Positions 26,978 through 37,319 of a stretch of DNA of 64,000 nt are shown one piece after another (the first letter of the stretch is position 1; every line of letters begins with the position of its first letter). The notes beneath the pieces are model-generated. The model did not search any database and was not told the DNA's origin. It saw only the letters and a list, made by a program, of their open reading frames with translations. The stretch is from Gilvimarinus agarilyticus. Its GTDB lineage: Bacteria; Pseudomonadota; Gammaproteobacteria; Pseudomonadales; Cellvibrionaceae. The translations under genes were made by a program, and so were the position numbers. The DNA lies in the NCBI RefSeq assembly GCF_000832015.1, contig NZ_JXCJ01000001.1:2554252-2618251 (forward strand), read 5' to 3'.

Positions 26978-28429
26978 ATGCCTGTTGATATACCCAGCTT
27001 ATACACGCAAGCAGGTAGCTTAAAGCGCCCCGCAACAGGCACTGCGCCCACCGGCGGCACCCTCCCGCTGACACCGGGAGAGCAAGCGCGGGCGCAGGTT
27101 CTAAAAAGCACCCCACTAAGCGCGGCCTTAGGCGCCAAACTGCTAAGTGCCGGTACCGAAAGCGGCCAAAGCCCTTCAGCCAACGGCGATACGGCCGAAA
27201 GTGCGCGTAGCGCTCTACTGACCACTTATCGTAGCGCTATGGCTCGTAATGAAATGCATCTGGCAGCCCTGCTAATAAGAGGCAAAAGCGTGACCACGGT
27301 GGTTGATCAACCACTGCAAAAAGGCCAGTTTCTCAATGTCCAGATGACTCAACAGGGGAAATTGATGGCGTTAAACGCCAAGTTCGACGCGCCTCCACTC
27401 GCCCAGCCAGCATCGCCCCAGTCCACCGCCCTGATTGCGGCCCTAAAGCCCGTGCTACGCGAGCTATTACCACGCCAGGGGCAGCAGGATTTGTTGTCCC
27501 AGCTGCAACGGCTGCCCAACGTGTCGCCCAGCGTAACTCAGGTTGGCGGCGATAAAAGTCTGGGTAAACTTCTGGGCCAGATTGATCAAATTGCCCTCAA
27601 CCTGAACGCCCCTGCCTCGGGCAAGGCCGTTCGTACCGCCCTGGAACAAAGCGGTACGTTGCTAGAGCCCCGGCTCATGCGCGCCATTCGCAGCCCAGCC
27701 CCCGACACCGCGGTTAAAGATGTGCTGGCGAAAGATTTAAAAGCGGCATTGTTGCAGTACTTGGCGCCGTTACGCCCTGCCGGCGCAAACCCAGCCCCCG
27801 TCGGTGCTCCAACACCCGCGCCTTCGACGCCCGCGGCATCGCAGCCGGTGACCGGTGAGCTCGCTCTGCCCTCACTAATGCAAATGCTCAGCAGTCATAG
27901 CCAAAGCAGCGGCGGAGAATCTTTGCGTATGCTGCAAACCCAGCTGGTGCTGTTGATGCACCAGCTGAGCTTAAACACACTGGCGCGGGTGCGGCTGAAC
28001 CAGTTGCAGCCAGAAGCCAGATCTGCCCGGGGCGCAGAGCCGGCACAAGCGCCTTTAAACTTTGACATCCCCGTACGGTTAGACGGCCACCTATACCCGG
28101 CCCACATCGAAATCGAAGAGCGCGCCGATAAAGACCATGAGGCAGAGGCAAGCGCTGAAACCGTGCGTGTGTGGCAGGTTAACTTAACTCTGGAGCCCCC
28201 TGGGATCGGCGAATTTTTTGTGCGCTTACGCCTTAGAGCCGATCAATTAAGCGTTGCCTTTTGGTCAGAGCAACCGCGAGCGCTCGCAAAAGCTGAAAGC
28301 GCTTTTACCGACATTCGCAATACTCTGGCCAAGCATGATATTGATGTGCGTGACGTTCAGTTTCATCAGGGGGTACCCCCGCATAAAGGTAATCAGCTGA
28401 GTTACCACTTAGTGGATATTAAAACGTAA
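26978..28429 (+). CDS. FliK-like hook-length control domain protein
   Basis: The 483-aa product (start at 26978 with GGAA upstream, MPVDIPSLYT) has a long low-complexity N-terminal and middle region rich in Ala, Pro, Gln and Leu, with a Pro/Ala linker near residues 270-300. It ends in a globular domain (about 370-483) with PVRLDGHLYPAHIEIEE, VNLTLEPPGIGEFFVRLRLR and LSYHLVDIKT. That end matches the C-terminal domain of FliK, which senses the FlhB switch. The next gene encodes an FlhB-like C-terminal domain, and the same pair sits beside ccmA in Pseudomonas. No other flagellar gene is in the window, so whether it controls flagellar hook length or another export system is open. Confidence 0.82.
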   Translation: MPVDIPSLYTQAGSLKRPATGTAPTGGTLPLTPGEQARAQVLKSTPLSAALGAKLLSAGTESGQSPSANGDTAESARSALLTTYRSAMARNEMHLAALLIRGKSVTTVVDQPLQKGQFLNVQMTQQGKLMALNAKFDAPPLAQPASPQSTALIAALKPVLRELLPRQGQQDLLSQLQRLPNVSPSVTQVGGDKSLGKLLGQIDQIALNLNAPASGKAVRTALEQSGTLLEPRLMRAIRSPAPDTAVKDVLAKDLKAALLQYLAPLRPAGANPAPVGAPTPAPSTPAASQPVTGELALPSLMQMLSSHSQSSGGESLRMLQTQLVLLMHQLSLNTLARVRLNQLQPEARSARGAEPAQAPLNFDIPVRLDGHLYPAHIEIEERADKDHEAEASAETVRVWQVNLTLEPPGIGEFFVRLRLRADQLSVAFWSEQPRALAKAESAFTDIRNTLAKHDIDVRDVQFHQGVPPHKGNQLSYHLVDIKT

Positions 28430-28472
28430 GTGGGCATTAAAAGGCCGAAGCGGCCCTATGTGGATATAAACA

Positions 28473-28802
28473 ATGAGCGATGAATTTACCGACGTTGAGC
28501 TGCAAAAAGCCGTAGCGCTTTATTACGATGGCACGAGTGCGCCGGTTATTAGTGCTACTGGCACCGGCGAGGTTGCGCAGCAAATTATTGACCTCGCTGA
28601 GGCAAACGACGTACCACTGTGCGACAACGCCACGTTGGTGGATTTTTTGATTACCCTCGAATTAGGCGATGCAATACCGGAAAAACTATACCTCGCGATA
28701 GCTCATATTATCGCTTTTGCTTACGATTTACGGGGCATTACCCCAGAGGACTCGGCGTCGGCACAAAGCACCCACACCGCGCGCCCTACTTCAGAGCCTT
28801 AA
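28473..28802 (+). CDS. fhlB: FhlB: FlhB-like export-switch cytoplasmic domain
   Basis: The 109-aa product corresponds to the cytoplasmic C-terminal domain of FlhB/EscU family proteins without the membrane part: AVALYYDGTSAPVISATGTG, then VAQQIIDLAEANDVPLCDNATLVDFL, ending LAIAHIIAFAYDLRGI. In FlhB the segment preceding the PVI-type strand has the NPTH autocleavage site. Here the position reads GTSAPVI, so self-cleavage is not expected. Paired with the FliK-like gene 43 bases upstream. Its 3' end overlaps the photolyase gene, which runs the opposite way, by 17 bases. Confidence 0.85.
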   Translation: MSDEFTDVELQKAVALYYDGTSAPVISATGTGEVAQQIIDLAEANDVPLCDNATLVDFLITLELGDAIPEKLYLAIAHIIAFAYDLRGITPEDSASAQSTHTARPTSEP

Positions 28803-30213
28803 ACATTTCGATTGTTTCTGCGCGCGAAGCTTTTAGATCGACCATAGGTTGTGGATACTCGCTTGCGTTATCGGCCGGCTTATGGATTTTTTTTCCCTCT
28901 AAGTGCTCTAACTCGGGAACAAACCGGCGAATAAAATGGCCTGTCGGATCAAAGCGTTCAGATTGGGTTTGTGGGTTCATAATTCTAAAGTAAGGTGCGG
29001 CGTCGGTGCCGGTAGAGGCACTCCACTGCCAACCGCCGTTGTTGGAGCAAAAATCGGCGTCGATTAATTGCTCCATAAAGTAGCGCTCGCCCCAGCGCCA
29101 GTCGATGCGCAGGTTTTTAGTCAAAAACATTGCGCTCACCATACGCAAGCGGTTGTGCATCCAGCCGGTTTGGTTGAGCTGGCGCATTGCCGCATCGATA
29201 ATGGGAATACCGGTTTGACCTTTGCACCAACGCGTAAAGTCGTTTTGATCCGTACGCCAGGCAAAACCCTCGGTATAGTGTTGCATCGGCTTATGGCGGC
29301 TGAGTGCGGGAAACGCGGCTATGATGTGCATATAAAAGTCGCGCCAAATCAGCTCGCCAATCCAGCATGCGGCGCCTTCGTCGTCCTGCCAGTTAACACC
29401 CGACGCATCCCGCGCGGCAATAAAACACTGCTTGGGTGAGAGCACACCGATGGCAAGGTATGGCGAGAGTGCGGACGTGCCAGCCGCTGCCGGAAAATCT
29501 CGCTGCTGCTGATACGCCCCCATGTTCTTTTGGCAAAAGCTGGTAAGACGGGCGTCTGCCGCCAACTCACCCACAGGCCATAGAGGCGCCATGCTTTCTT
29601 TCTCGCGAGAGCCCCAACACCCTTTAAAAACCTTGTTTATCTGTGCTTGCTGGCTTTTTTCTAATTGCACCGGCGGCGGAACAGGCTGTATATCCGTTTG
29701 GTAACACGTTAAAGCCACGTTATTAATCTGGTTGCGCCAGGCGCGAGCAAACGGTGTGTACACCTTGTAAGGAGTGCCTTGAGCGGTCGTAACCATACCG
29801 GGTGGCACCAGAGGTCTGTCGTGATAACGCTTGCAGCTAATACCCTCACTTTCCAGTAAGGCAACCGTCGCCCTGTCGCGGCGCAACTCATTGAGTGGGT
29901 ACTCGGCGTTAAACACTAACTTGCCTATGCTCTCTTGCTTGGAAAGTTTACGCAGAGCAGCGGGAATATCGCTTGCGCGCTTTACTCTTATAACCGTGAA
30001 GGTTCGGCCAGAATTACGAAACGCTTGCTGTAACAGCTGCAGGTGTTGTTGTATAAACCATAACTGACGGGCGTTGATTGGATGCTCGGCAATATATTGC
30101 TCGCACAAAATATAGCAACCTATTAAATCGCCAGTGCAGCTTTTTAAACCGTGGTAGAGGGCGGGATTATCGGTAACGCGAAGATCGTTACGAAACCACA
30201 TTAACGTGTTCAT
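28786..30213 (-). CDS. phrB: Deoxyribodipyrimidine photolyase (class I CPD photolyase)
   Basis: The enzyme splits UV-induced cyclobutane pyrimidine dimers using blue light and reduced FAD. The 475-aa protein has the N-terminal Rossmann antenna domain (MNTLMWFRNDLRVTDNPAL) and the C-terminal FAD domain with GIPIIDAAMRQLNQTGWMHN, RMVSAMFLTKNLRIDWRWGE and the signature DADFCSNNGGWQWSASTGTD. Length and motifs are standard. A TudS/YbgA-type gene lies 44 bases upstream on the same strand, the same neighbour as in E. coli (ybgA-phr). Confidence 0.96.
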   Translation of the reverse strand: MNTLMWFRNDLRVTDNPALYHGLKSCTGDLIGCYILCEQYIAEHPINARQLWFIQQHLQLLQQAFRNSGRTFTVIRVKRASDIPAALRKLSKQESIGKLVFNAEYPLNELRRDRATVALLESEGISCKRYHDRPLVPPGMVTTAQGTPYKVYTPFARAWRNQINNVALTCYQTDIQPVPPPVQLEKSQQAQINKVFKGCWGSREKESMAPLWPVGELAADARLTSFCQKNMGAYQQQRDFPAAAGTSALSPYLAIGVLSPKQCFIAARDASGVNWQDDEGAACWIGELIWRDFYMHIIAAFPALSRHKPMQHYTEGFAWRTDQNDFTRWCKGQTGIPIIDAAMRQLNQTGWMHNRLRMVSAMFLTKNLRIDWRWGERYFMEQLIDADFCSNNGGWQWSASTGTDAAPYFRIMNPQTQSERFDPTGHFIRRFVPELEHLEGKKIHKPADNASEYPQPMVDLKASRAETIEMFKALK

Positions 30214-30257
30214 AGTAGTAGATCAGTGTTGACTATAGGGGTTAGTGATACAGATGC

Positions 30258-31214
30258 TTACTCTTCATTGGTGTTGCGCAAACCTAGTGTTTCCGGGTGA
30301 GGCGACCAAAAAGTTTGCTGTTGCAGGTAGGGGTCGTCCACTTTGCGCAAATGATGTTTGAGTAGAGTAAGCGGTACTACTAAGGGCACCATGCCGCTAC
30401 GGTAATGCTCAATCAGCTCGCCGATTTCGGCTTTTTCATCGGCGCTGGTGGTGTTTTTTAAGTAACCGCGCAAGTGCATCAGCGCATTGGTGTTGCCCTT
30501 ACGGGTGACCTTTTGCGACAAGGCTGTCATAAACAGTGCAAAAAACTTATCGCAAATTTCGCCAATGGGTGCCGCTTTTAAATTGGCGAGTACCGGGCCG
30601 ATGTTGCGGTAGGCTTGTAAATCGTGAGCCATCACTTGATATTTGTAACGGGAGTAAAAATCCAGCAACCGTTTCGCGCTTGGTGCGCTTGCCACATTAA
30701 CTTGCCAATCGTGGTAAGCATACACTCGCGCAATAAAATTTTCCCGCAGCCGTGCATCGTTTAATCGCCCGGCCTCTTCGACGGGTAAAAGCGGAAATGC
30801 CCTTGTGATCACTTCAGCAAAGGCGCCACGGCCGTCGTTGTCTGCGAGTTCGCCGCTGTTGTGATAACGCTTAACCGAAAATACGCCGCAACTGGGTGAT
30901 TTCTGCATAAAGATGTAACCACACAGCGAGGCTATTTGTGGCAGCACCTCCTCGGCATAGCTGGCCAGAGGCTCGGTGACGTCGAGTGAGGTATCGCGGG
31001 TACCGCGCACTTGGGTGCCCTGCTCGCTCGCTACCAGTCTAATGGGCTGGCGCGGCGTACCCAAGCCAATGGCCATTTCCGGGCACAGCGAAAGAAACTC
31101 AAAGTACTGACTTAGCTGGTCGGTGACATAGCGTGAGCGTTTGTGCCCGCCATCAAACCGGACCCTCTCACCCATCAAACACTGACTGACACCCACTGGA
31201 ATTTTTTTGTTCAT
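30258..31214 (-). CDS. DUF523 (TudS-like) plus DUF1722 (YbgA-like) protein
   Basis: The 318-aa product has an N-terminal DUF523 domain with three cysteines in the conserved places, C12 in SQCLMG, C44 in LCPEMAIGLGTPR and C109 in KSPSCGVFS. In TudS-type thiouracil desulfurases these bind a [4Fe-4S] cluster. The C-terminal half (from about residue 160) is DUF1722 (YbgA), ending ILLKHHLRK-type sequence. An AAGAG ribosome site precedes the ATG. It probably shares a transcript with the photolyase, consistent with a nucleotide or tRNA-base maintenance role. The exact substrate is unknown. Confidence 0.88.
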   Translation of the reverse strand: MNKKIPVGVSQCLMGERVRFDGGHKRSRYVTDQLSQYFEFLSLCPEMAIGLGTPRQPIRLVASEQGTQVRGTRDTSLDVTEPLASYAEEVLPQIASLCGYIFMQKSPSCGVFSVKRYHNSGELADNDGRGAFAEVITRAFPLLPVEEAGRLNDARLRENFIARVYAYHDWQVNVASAPSAKRLLDFYSRYKYQVMAHDLQAYRNIGPVLANLKAAPIGEICDKFFALFMTALSQKVTRKGNTNALMHLRGYLKNTTSADEKAEIGELIEHYRSGMVPLVVPLTLLKHHLRKVDDPYLQQQTFWSPHPETLGLRNTNEE

Positions 31215-31270
31215 AAACTCTTTACGAGCCAGCGTGGCGAGCGGATCACCGCGCCGACCGGTAAAGTTTA

Positions 31271-32269
<999 letters not shown>

Positions 32270-32377
32270 CTAGTGTTATAAAAATATAGTTGATTATTCA
32301 CGCCAAGAATAGCTGATTTTCAAATGAGAACCAAAAAACACGTAAACAGGTGCCATAACTGTGAACGCTTAGATCGA

Positions 32378-33307
32378 TTATACCTTGCCCGAGCGACTGA
32401 ATTCGGGGCTGTTGGCAATGCCGTGTGGCACATGGCCTGTGGCGACATGCTCGCTGGCCGAATCGATGTGAGCCAGTTGATCATCAAAAAACACATCGGC
32501 GCCGTAGGCTTTTAAGAATTCACCTTTGGGTAGCCCGCCGAGAAACAGTGATTCATCGATTCGAATTTTCCAGGCACGCAAGGTGCGAATTACCCGCTCG
32601 TGGGCGGGTGCAGACCGAGCAGTCACTAACGCGGTACGAATCGGGCAGTCTTCAGATTCGGCGAACTCCACCTGCAATTTGTGCAGTGCATCGAGGAAAG
32701 ATTTAAATGGTCCGCCGGTGAGTGGGGTTTTGGCGGCGGCTTTTTCGCTTTCCGTAAAGGCACTTAAACCCTGTCGTTTAAAGATTTGCTCGGCCTCATC
32801 AGAAAACAGCACAGCGTCGCCGTCAAAGGCAAAACGCAGCTCATTGACGTTGTCCGAGCGGTGCTTGGGAGCCATCAAGGTGGCGGCAGCAATGCCGTGC
32901 GCTAGCGCACTGCGCACGTCCTCGGCCTCGGTGGACAAAAACAGGTGGCAGCCAAAAGCAGCCGCATAACGGTAAGGGCTTAAGCCACTGCAAAAAGCTG
33001 CCCGGGTTATATTCAGCTTGTAGTGCTCGATGGAGTTAAACACCCGCAACCCAGTATCGCCACTGTTGCGCGAGAGCAAAATCACCTCAACTTTCGGATC
33101 ACCGGGCAAGTTCTCGTTGAGGCGCAATAGCTTTTGCACCATAGGAAAGGCGTCCCCCGGCTCCAGCAGCTCATCTTCGTGCTCAATTTGGTACTGAGCA
33201 TAGGCCTCAAGCCCTTCGTTGACGAACACTTGATGGCTGGCATCGAGGTTAAACAGCGCCCGGGATGAAATTGCAATTACCAGTTTGTTACCGAATCCGC
33301 TTGCCAT
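32378..33307 (-). CDS. Cytosolic 5'-nucleotidase family protein
   Basis: The 309-aa protein matches the PF06189 5'-nucleotidase family, relatives of mammalian cN-IA that hydrolyse nucleoside monophosphates. Characteristic stretches are LVIAISSRALFNLDASHQVF near the N-terminus, VEVILLSRNSGDTGLRVFNSI in the first third, AFDGDAVLFSDEAE in the middle (HAD-like acidic site) and TALVTARSAPAHERVIRTLR. The final part DVFFDDQLAHID carries further acidic residues. Substrate range cannot be told from sequence. Confidence 0.85.
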   Translation of the reverse strand: MASGFGNKLVIAISSRALFNLDASHQVFVNEGLEAYAQYQIEHEDELLEPGDAFPMVQKLLRLNENLPGDPKVEVILLSRNSGDTGLRVFNSIEHYKLNITRAAFCSGLSPYRYAAAFGCHLFLSTEAEDVRSALAHGIAAATLMAPKHRSDNVNELRFAFDGDAVLFSDEAEQIFKRQGLSAFTESEKAAAKTPLTGGPFKSFLDALHKLQVEFAESEDCPIRTALVTARSAPAHERVIRTLRAWKIRIDESLFLGGLPKGEFLKAYGADVFFDDQLAHIDSASEHVATGHVPHGIANSPEFSRSGKV

Positions 33308-33396
33308 AGGTGTCTCTCAGTTGCTGTGGTGCCAGTTGCCAGACTAGGAGTGTGGCGCCGCATCTTGGTAAAAGCAAGATGCGGCGCCCGCGCCTG

Positions 33397-36090
33397 TTAC
33401 AGGCTCTTTGTGACAATCTCGTAACTGTCGCCGGATAGCCCCGGTGCGGCCTGGATTCGTGCGAGCTGGCTACGCATGGCCTGACCACGAACCTCGCTGT
33501 AGCGACGCCAGCGAGTCAAAGGTGTAATGAGGCGCGCGGCTATTTGCGGGTTTTTGGCATCCAAAGCAATCACCTGATCGGCTAAGAAACGATATCCGGC
33601 CGAGGGGTCATCGAGTAACCCGGTGTGAAAGTTAATAGGATTGGCCATGCAAAAAGCACCGATAACGGCGCGGATTTTATTGGGGTTAGTACCATCGTAG
33701 GCGGGATGCTCAAGCAGCGCCTTAACCCGTAATAGCGCATTGGGGCGAGGATCACGTGCTTGCAACGACAGCCACTGGTTCACCACCAGCGCTTCGTCTT
33801 GCCATTTTGTATAAAACTCAGCCAGCGCTCGTTCGGCGTGCTCCGCCACTTGGGGCGACTCAGAGTACAGCAGCGCGCTTAGGGCGCTCACTTCATCGGT
33901 CATGTTGTTGGCGTTGCTAAACTGTGCGAGTGCGTAATCGGTATCGCTTTGCGATGGTTCGAGCAGTAAATATCCCAGCGCTGTATTTTTTAAGCTGCGC
34001 GCGGCGATAGAATCGGCATCTGCGCGATAGGCTTGGGTATTATCATAACTCTCTAATACGGCCCTCAAGGAATCGGCCAATTCGCAGGCAATGGTTTTAG
34101 CCAGCAATCGGCGGGCGGTGTAAATCGCCTCGACATCCACCACTTCGTATTGCTCGGCAATATAATCCTGCGAGGGCAAGGTTAACATCAAGGCGACCAT
34201 CGCTTGATCCAGCTCGGCATCTGCCAGCAACTGGCGGTAACTCTCAATCAGCATGGGGTCTACCGTAAAACTATCCAGCTTGCCCTGCTGATAGGCAACG
34301 ATGGCATCATCCAGCACCGCCAAGGCTAAGTTTTGTGAGGCCTCCCAGCGGTTAAAACCATCGCTGTCGCGCTGCATAAGCTCGGCCAAATCCTGCCGAC
34401 TGTAGGCAAAACTCAATTTAACCGGCGCCGAGAATCCACGCAGTAGCGATGGCACCGGGTGCTCTGGAACGTCAGTGAAAACAAACGTCTGCTCTGCCTC
34501 GGTTAACTCCAGCACTTTGTGGGTGTTGTCCTCCGGTAAATCCGTTAGCTCTTCTCCCTCCAGTTTTAATGCCAGTTCTCCAGCGCCGCCGAGTAGCCCC
34601 ACTGCAATAGGAATATGGAATGGTTGTTTGTCAGAGCACTCGGGGGTGGCCGGCGTGCTTTGACTAAAGGTGAGGCTGTATTGGCGGCTATCCTCATGGT
34701 AGTGATCGGTAACCTTAACCCGAGGGGTGCCGGCCTGATCGTACCAACGCTTAAACTGGGTCAAATCCCAACCGGAGACATCGGCCATCGCCTGAACGAA
34801 ATCTTCAGTGGTTACTGCCTGACCATCGTGGCGCTCAAAATACAGGTCGGTGGCCTTACGAAATTCGACCGGCCCCAATAGATTGGCCAACATGCGCACA
34901 ACCTCGGCGCCCTTTTCGTAAATAGTAACGGTATAAAAGTTAGAGATTTCGATAAAACTTGCCGGGCGAATAGGATGCGCCATCGGGCCGGCATCCTCGG
35001 CAAATTGATAGGCGCGCAACAGGCTAACGTCCTCTACCCGCTTAACCGTACTCGAGCCCATATCCGCCGAAAAACACGCATCGCGGTAAACCGTAAAGCC
35101 CTCTTTTAAACTCAGCTGAAACCAATCTCGGCACGTGACCCGATTACCCGACCAGTTGTGAAAATATTCGTGGGCAACAACACCTTCTACGCGTTGAAAA
35201 CCCGCGTCGGTGGTTGTTTCAGGCTTAGCTAACACGCAGGACGTATTAAATATATTGAGGCCTTTGTTTTCCATCGCACCCATATTAAAGTCGTCGACCG
35301 CAACAATCATAAAAATATCTAAGTCGTATTCGCGACCGTAGACCTTTTCGTCCCACGCCATCGAGTGCTTTAGAGAGCTCATGGCGTGATCGCATTTATC
35401 GAGGTCTTTCGGCTCGACAAATATCTCCAGCGCCACCCGACGCCCGGATTGAGTAATAAACTCATCCTGAATTGACGCTAAATCACCCGCTACCAGTGCA
35501 AACAGATACGCAGGCTTTTTAAACGGATCGTGCCAGGTCGCAAAATGACGCCCGCCCTCGAGGGTTCCGCTATCGATACGATTGCCGTTAGAGAGCAGTA
35601 CGGGGCACGTTGCACGGTCGGCGATAATGGTCGTGGTAAAATCGCTCATGACATCGGGGCGATCGAGAAAGTAGGTGATCTTACGGAACCCCTCGGCCTC
35701 GCACTGAGTACAGTAACTGCTGCGCGACTTATATAAACCCTCGAGTGAAGTGTTTTGTTTGGGGTAAATATTGACTTCAGTTTGTAAGGTAAAGGACTCT
35801 GGTGGGTTCAGCAGCGTCAGCCCCTTTTCATCAACGTGATACTGCTCAGAGCTTAGGGTGCGGTCATTAATGGCGACACTGACAAGCTCCAACGCCTCGC
35901 CATGTAAAAATAAACGGTCACAGGCTTCACCCTGGCGCTCCAGCGACAGGCTACTGCTAACCCGGGTGGATTGTTCGCCGATATCCACGCGCAGCTGAGT
36001 TTTTTCGATACGATAGGACGGCGGCTGGTAATCTTTTAAATATACAGTGTTTGGCGCGTCGCTGGCCTGTGGGCTGACGGGTGCATTCAT
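33397..36090 (-). CDS. pepN: Aminopeptidase N (M1 family)
   Basis: PepN removes N-terminal residues from peptides in the cytosol. With the ATG at 36090 (GAGG site 7 bases upstream) the product is 897 aa, close to the E. coli enzyme. The exopeptidase motif GAMEN is at 271-275, the zinc motif HEYFH at 307-311, and the third zinc ligand E330 in SLKEGF. N-terminal beta domain, catalytic thermolysin-like domain and C-terminal helical domain are all present. A frame extending to 36204 would lie in the upstream gene and is rejected. Confidence 0.97.
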   Translation of the reverse strand: MNAPVSPQASDAPNTVYLKDYQPPSYRIEKTQLRVDIGEQSTRVSSSLSLERQGEACDRLFLHGEALELVSVAINDRTLSSEQYHVDEKGLTLLNPPESFTLQTEVNIYPKQNTSLEGLYKSRSSYCTQCEAEGFRKITYFLDRPDVMSDFTTTIIADRATCPVLLSNGNRIDSGTLEGGRHFATWHDPFKKPAYLFALVAGDLASIQDEFITQSGRRVALEIFVEPKDLDKCDHAMSSLKHSMAWDEKVYGREYDLDIFMIVAVDDFNMGAMENKGLNIFNTSCVLAKPETTTDAGFQRVEGVVAHEYFHNWSGNRVTCRDWFQLSLKEGFTVYRDACFSADMGSSTVKRVEDVSLLRAYQFAEDAGPMAHPIRPASFIEISNFYTVTIYEKGAEVVRMLANLLGPVEFRKATDLYFERHDGQAVTTEDFVQAMADVSGWDLTQFKRWYDQAGTPRVKVTDHYHEDSRQYSLTFSQSTPATPECSDKQPFHIPIAVGLLGGAGELALKLEGEELTDLPEDNTHKVLELTEAEQTFVFTDVPEHPVPSLLRGFSAPVKLSFAYSRQDLAELMQRDSDGFNRWEASQNLALAVLDDAIVAYQQGKLDSFTVDPMLIESYRQLLADAELDQAMVALMLTLPSQDYIAEQYEVVDVEAIYTARRLLAKTIACELADSLRAVLESYDNTQAYRADADSIAARSLKNTALGYLLLEPSQSDTDYALAQFSNANNMTDEVSALSALLYSESPQVAEHAERALAEFYTKWQDEALVVNQWLSLQARDPRPNALLRVKALLEHPAYDGTNPNKIRAVIGAFCMANPINFHTGLLDDPSAGYRFLADQVIALDAKNPQIAARLITPLTRWRRYSEVRGQAMRSQLARIQAAPGLSGDSYEIVTKSL

Positions 36091-36136
36091 AATAAACCTC
36101 GATGTCTGGTGCGCTATTAATGTAAGCGGCGCGTTG

Positions 36137-36991
36137 CTATTCGCTGATATCAAGCTGTACTTGATAACCGGAGAACTTTCTGACGTTAAATACCTGATCG
36201 CCAAACATAAGGTACTGCCCTTTAATGCCGGTTAATCGACCAGATACGATCGGTTGTTTATCCAAATTAAGCGATTTTACTTTGCTTGGGTACTCGGCCA
36301 CCGGGTAGCTGATAATTTTTACCGGCTCGGCGTCGCCCTCTTGGCTTATCAGGCTTACCGCATCCGCGCCGTACTGCGCGGTTAGTGAATCGACGTAGGG
36401 CGCGGCGAGAGCCGTAAGCTCGTTGGCCAGTTGCGATAAATCGATAGCTTCGGGCACCCCCTTCAGCATCGCCTGCCAGCGTGTTTTATCACTAATGTGC
36501 GGCTTTAGGTGCGATTCAATTAAGCCCGCCAGCTGCCGGGTCGAGACCCGGTAAACGGGTAACGCCCAACTCGCCCCCTGGTCAATCCACCGGGTGGGGA
36601 TTTGGCTGGCGCGTGTGATTCCGACTTTAGGGTCGGATGAGTTGGCCAAATAGACCACATGGTCATTAAAACAAAACGTTTGAGCCCACTCGGGTTCGCG
36701 GCAGGTGCCCTGCTCATAGTGGCATTTCTCAGGGCTTACCATGCAGATGTCGCAGGAGGCAGAGCGTGTAAAACACGGATAACAGTGTCCTTGCGAAAAA
36801 CTTTTTTTGGTTTTCCGATCACAAAGCACACAATATATATCGCCACTGGCGGTCAGGGTTATGTCGTGATTCAGTAAATCGCTTAAGGGGACTCGGGTGT
36901 CCCCCAGCTCTAATTCGTAGTGAGCCTTTCCCTCGCTATCGAGGCGAGTGTGCATTTTTTTTAAGGCCCCGCTCACGGATAAGTCAGCCAT
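36137..36991 (-). CDS. DUF2797 family cysteine-rich protein
   Basis: From the ATG at 36991 (AGGTGG upstream) the product is 284 aa. The N-terminal half carries pairs of cysteines in YCVLCDRKTKK, GHCYPCF, ASCDICM, EKCHYEQGTC and TFCFNDHVVY, suggesting one or more zinc sites. The remainder includes KVGITRASQIPTRWIDQGAS, a feature of DUF2797, which has GIY-YIG-like resemblance in that segment (VYLANSSDPKVGIT). Function is unknown. The start region overlaps the end of the DUF1315 gene region by a few bases if the earlier ATG at 37009 is used. Confidence 0.8.
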   Translation of the reverse strand: MADLSVSGALKKMHTRLDSEGKAHYELELGDTRVPLSDLLNHDITLTASGDIYCVLCDRKTKKSFSQGHCYPCFTRSASCDICMVSPEKCHYEQGTCREPEWAQTFCFNDHVVYLANSSDPKVGITRASQIPTRWIDQGASWALPVYRVSTRQLAGLIESHLKPHISDKTRWQAMLKGVPEAIDLSQLANELTALAAPYVDSLTAQYGADAVSLISQEGDAEPVKIISYPVAEYPSKVKSLNLDKQPIVSGRLTGIKGQYLMFGDQVFNVRKFSGYQVQLDISE

Positions 36992-36999
36992 GTCACCAC

Positions 37000-37272
37000 C
37001 TATTGCCATTTGAGCGGTGTTTCGGCATCTGGCTCGGCCGTGCTGTCATCATCGCTCCCGCAATGCTGGTGAGGCTTAGGGGGGATATACCCGGTGTGAG
37101 CCTCGGCCGGTAAATGTTTGTGTTCATACGAAATTACCGCCTGCATGCAGAGTTCACGCTGCTCTGACGTTAAGCGATTGCCATCGGGCCATTTACCAAT
37201 TTCCACGGCAAGCTTTAAGCGCTCGTAGATATCCGGGGTGATACTCTCTAACAGTTGCTGCAAATTATTCAT
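37000..37272 (-). CDS. DUF1315 (YeaC-like) small protein
   Basis: The 90-aa protein has the YeaC/DUF1315 core: ITPDIYERLKLAVEIGKWPD, LTSEQRELCMQAVISYEHKH, then a His- and Asp-rich tail. Function unknown. It lies just upstream of the DUF2797 gene, probably in the same transcript. Confidence 0.85.
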   Translation of the reverse strand: MNNLQQLLESITPDIYERLKLAVEIGKWPDGNRLTSEQRELCMQAVISYEHKHLPAEAHTGYIPPKPHQHCGSDDDSTAEPDAETPLKWQ

Positions 37273-37319
37273 AGTTGTGCCTAATCAATGTAATACTCGC
37301 CCGGCCCGGGCCAGAAACT

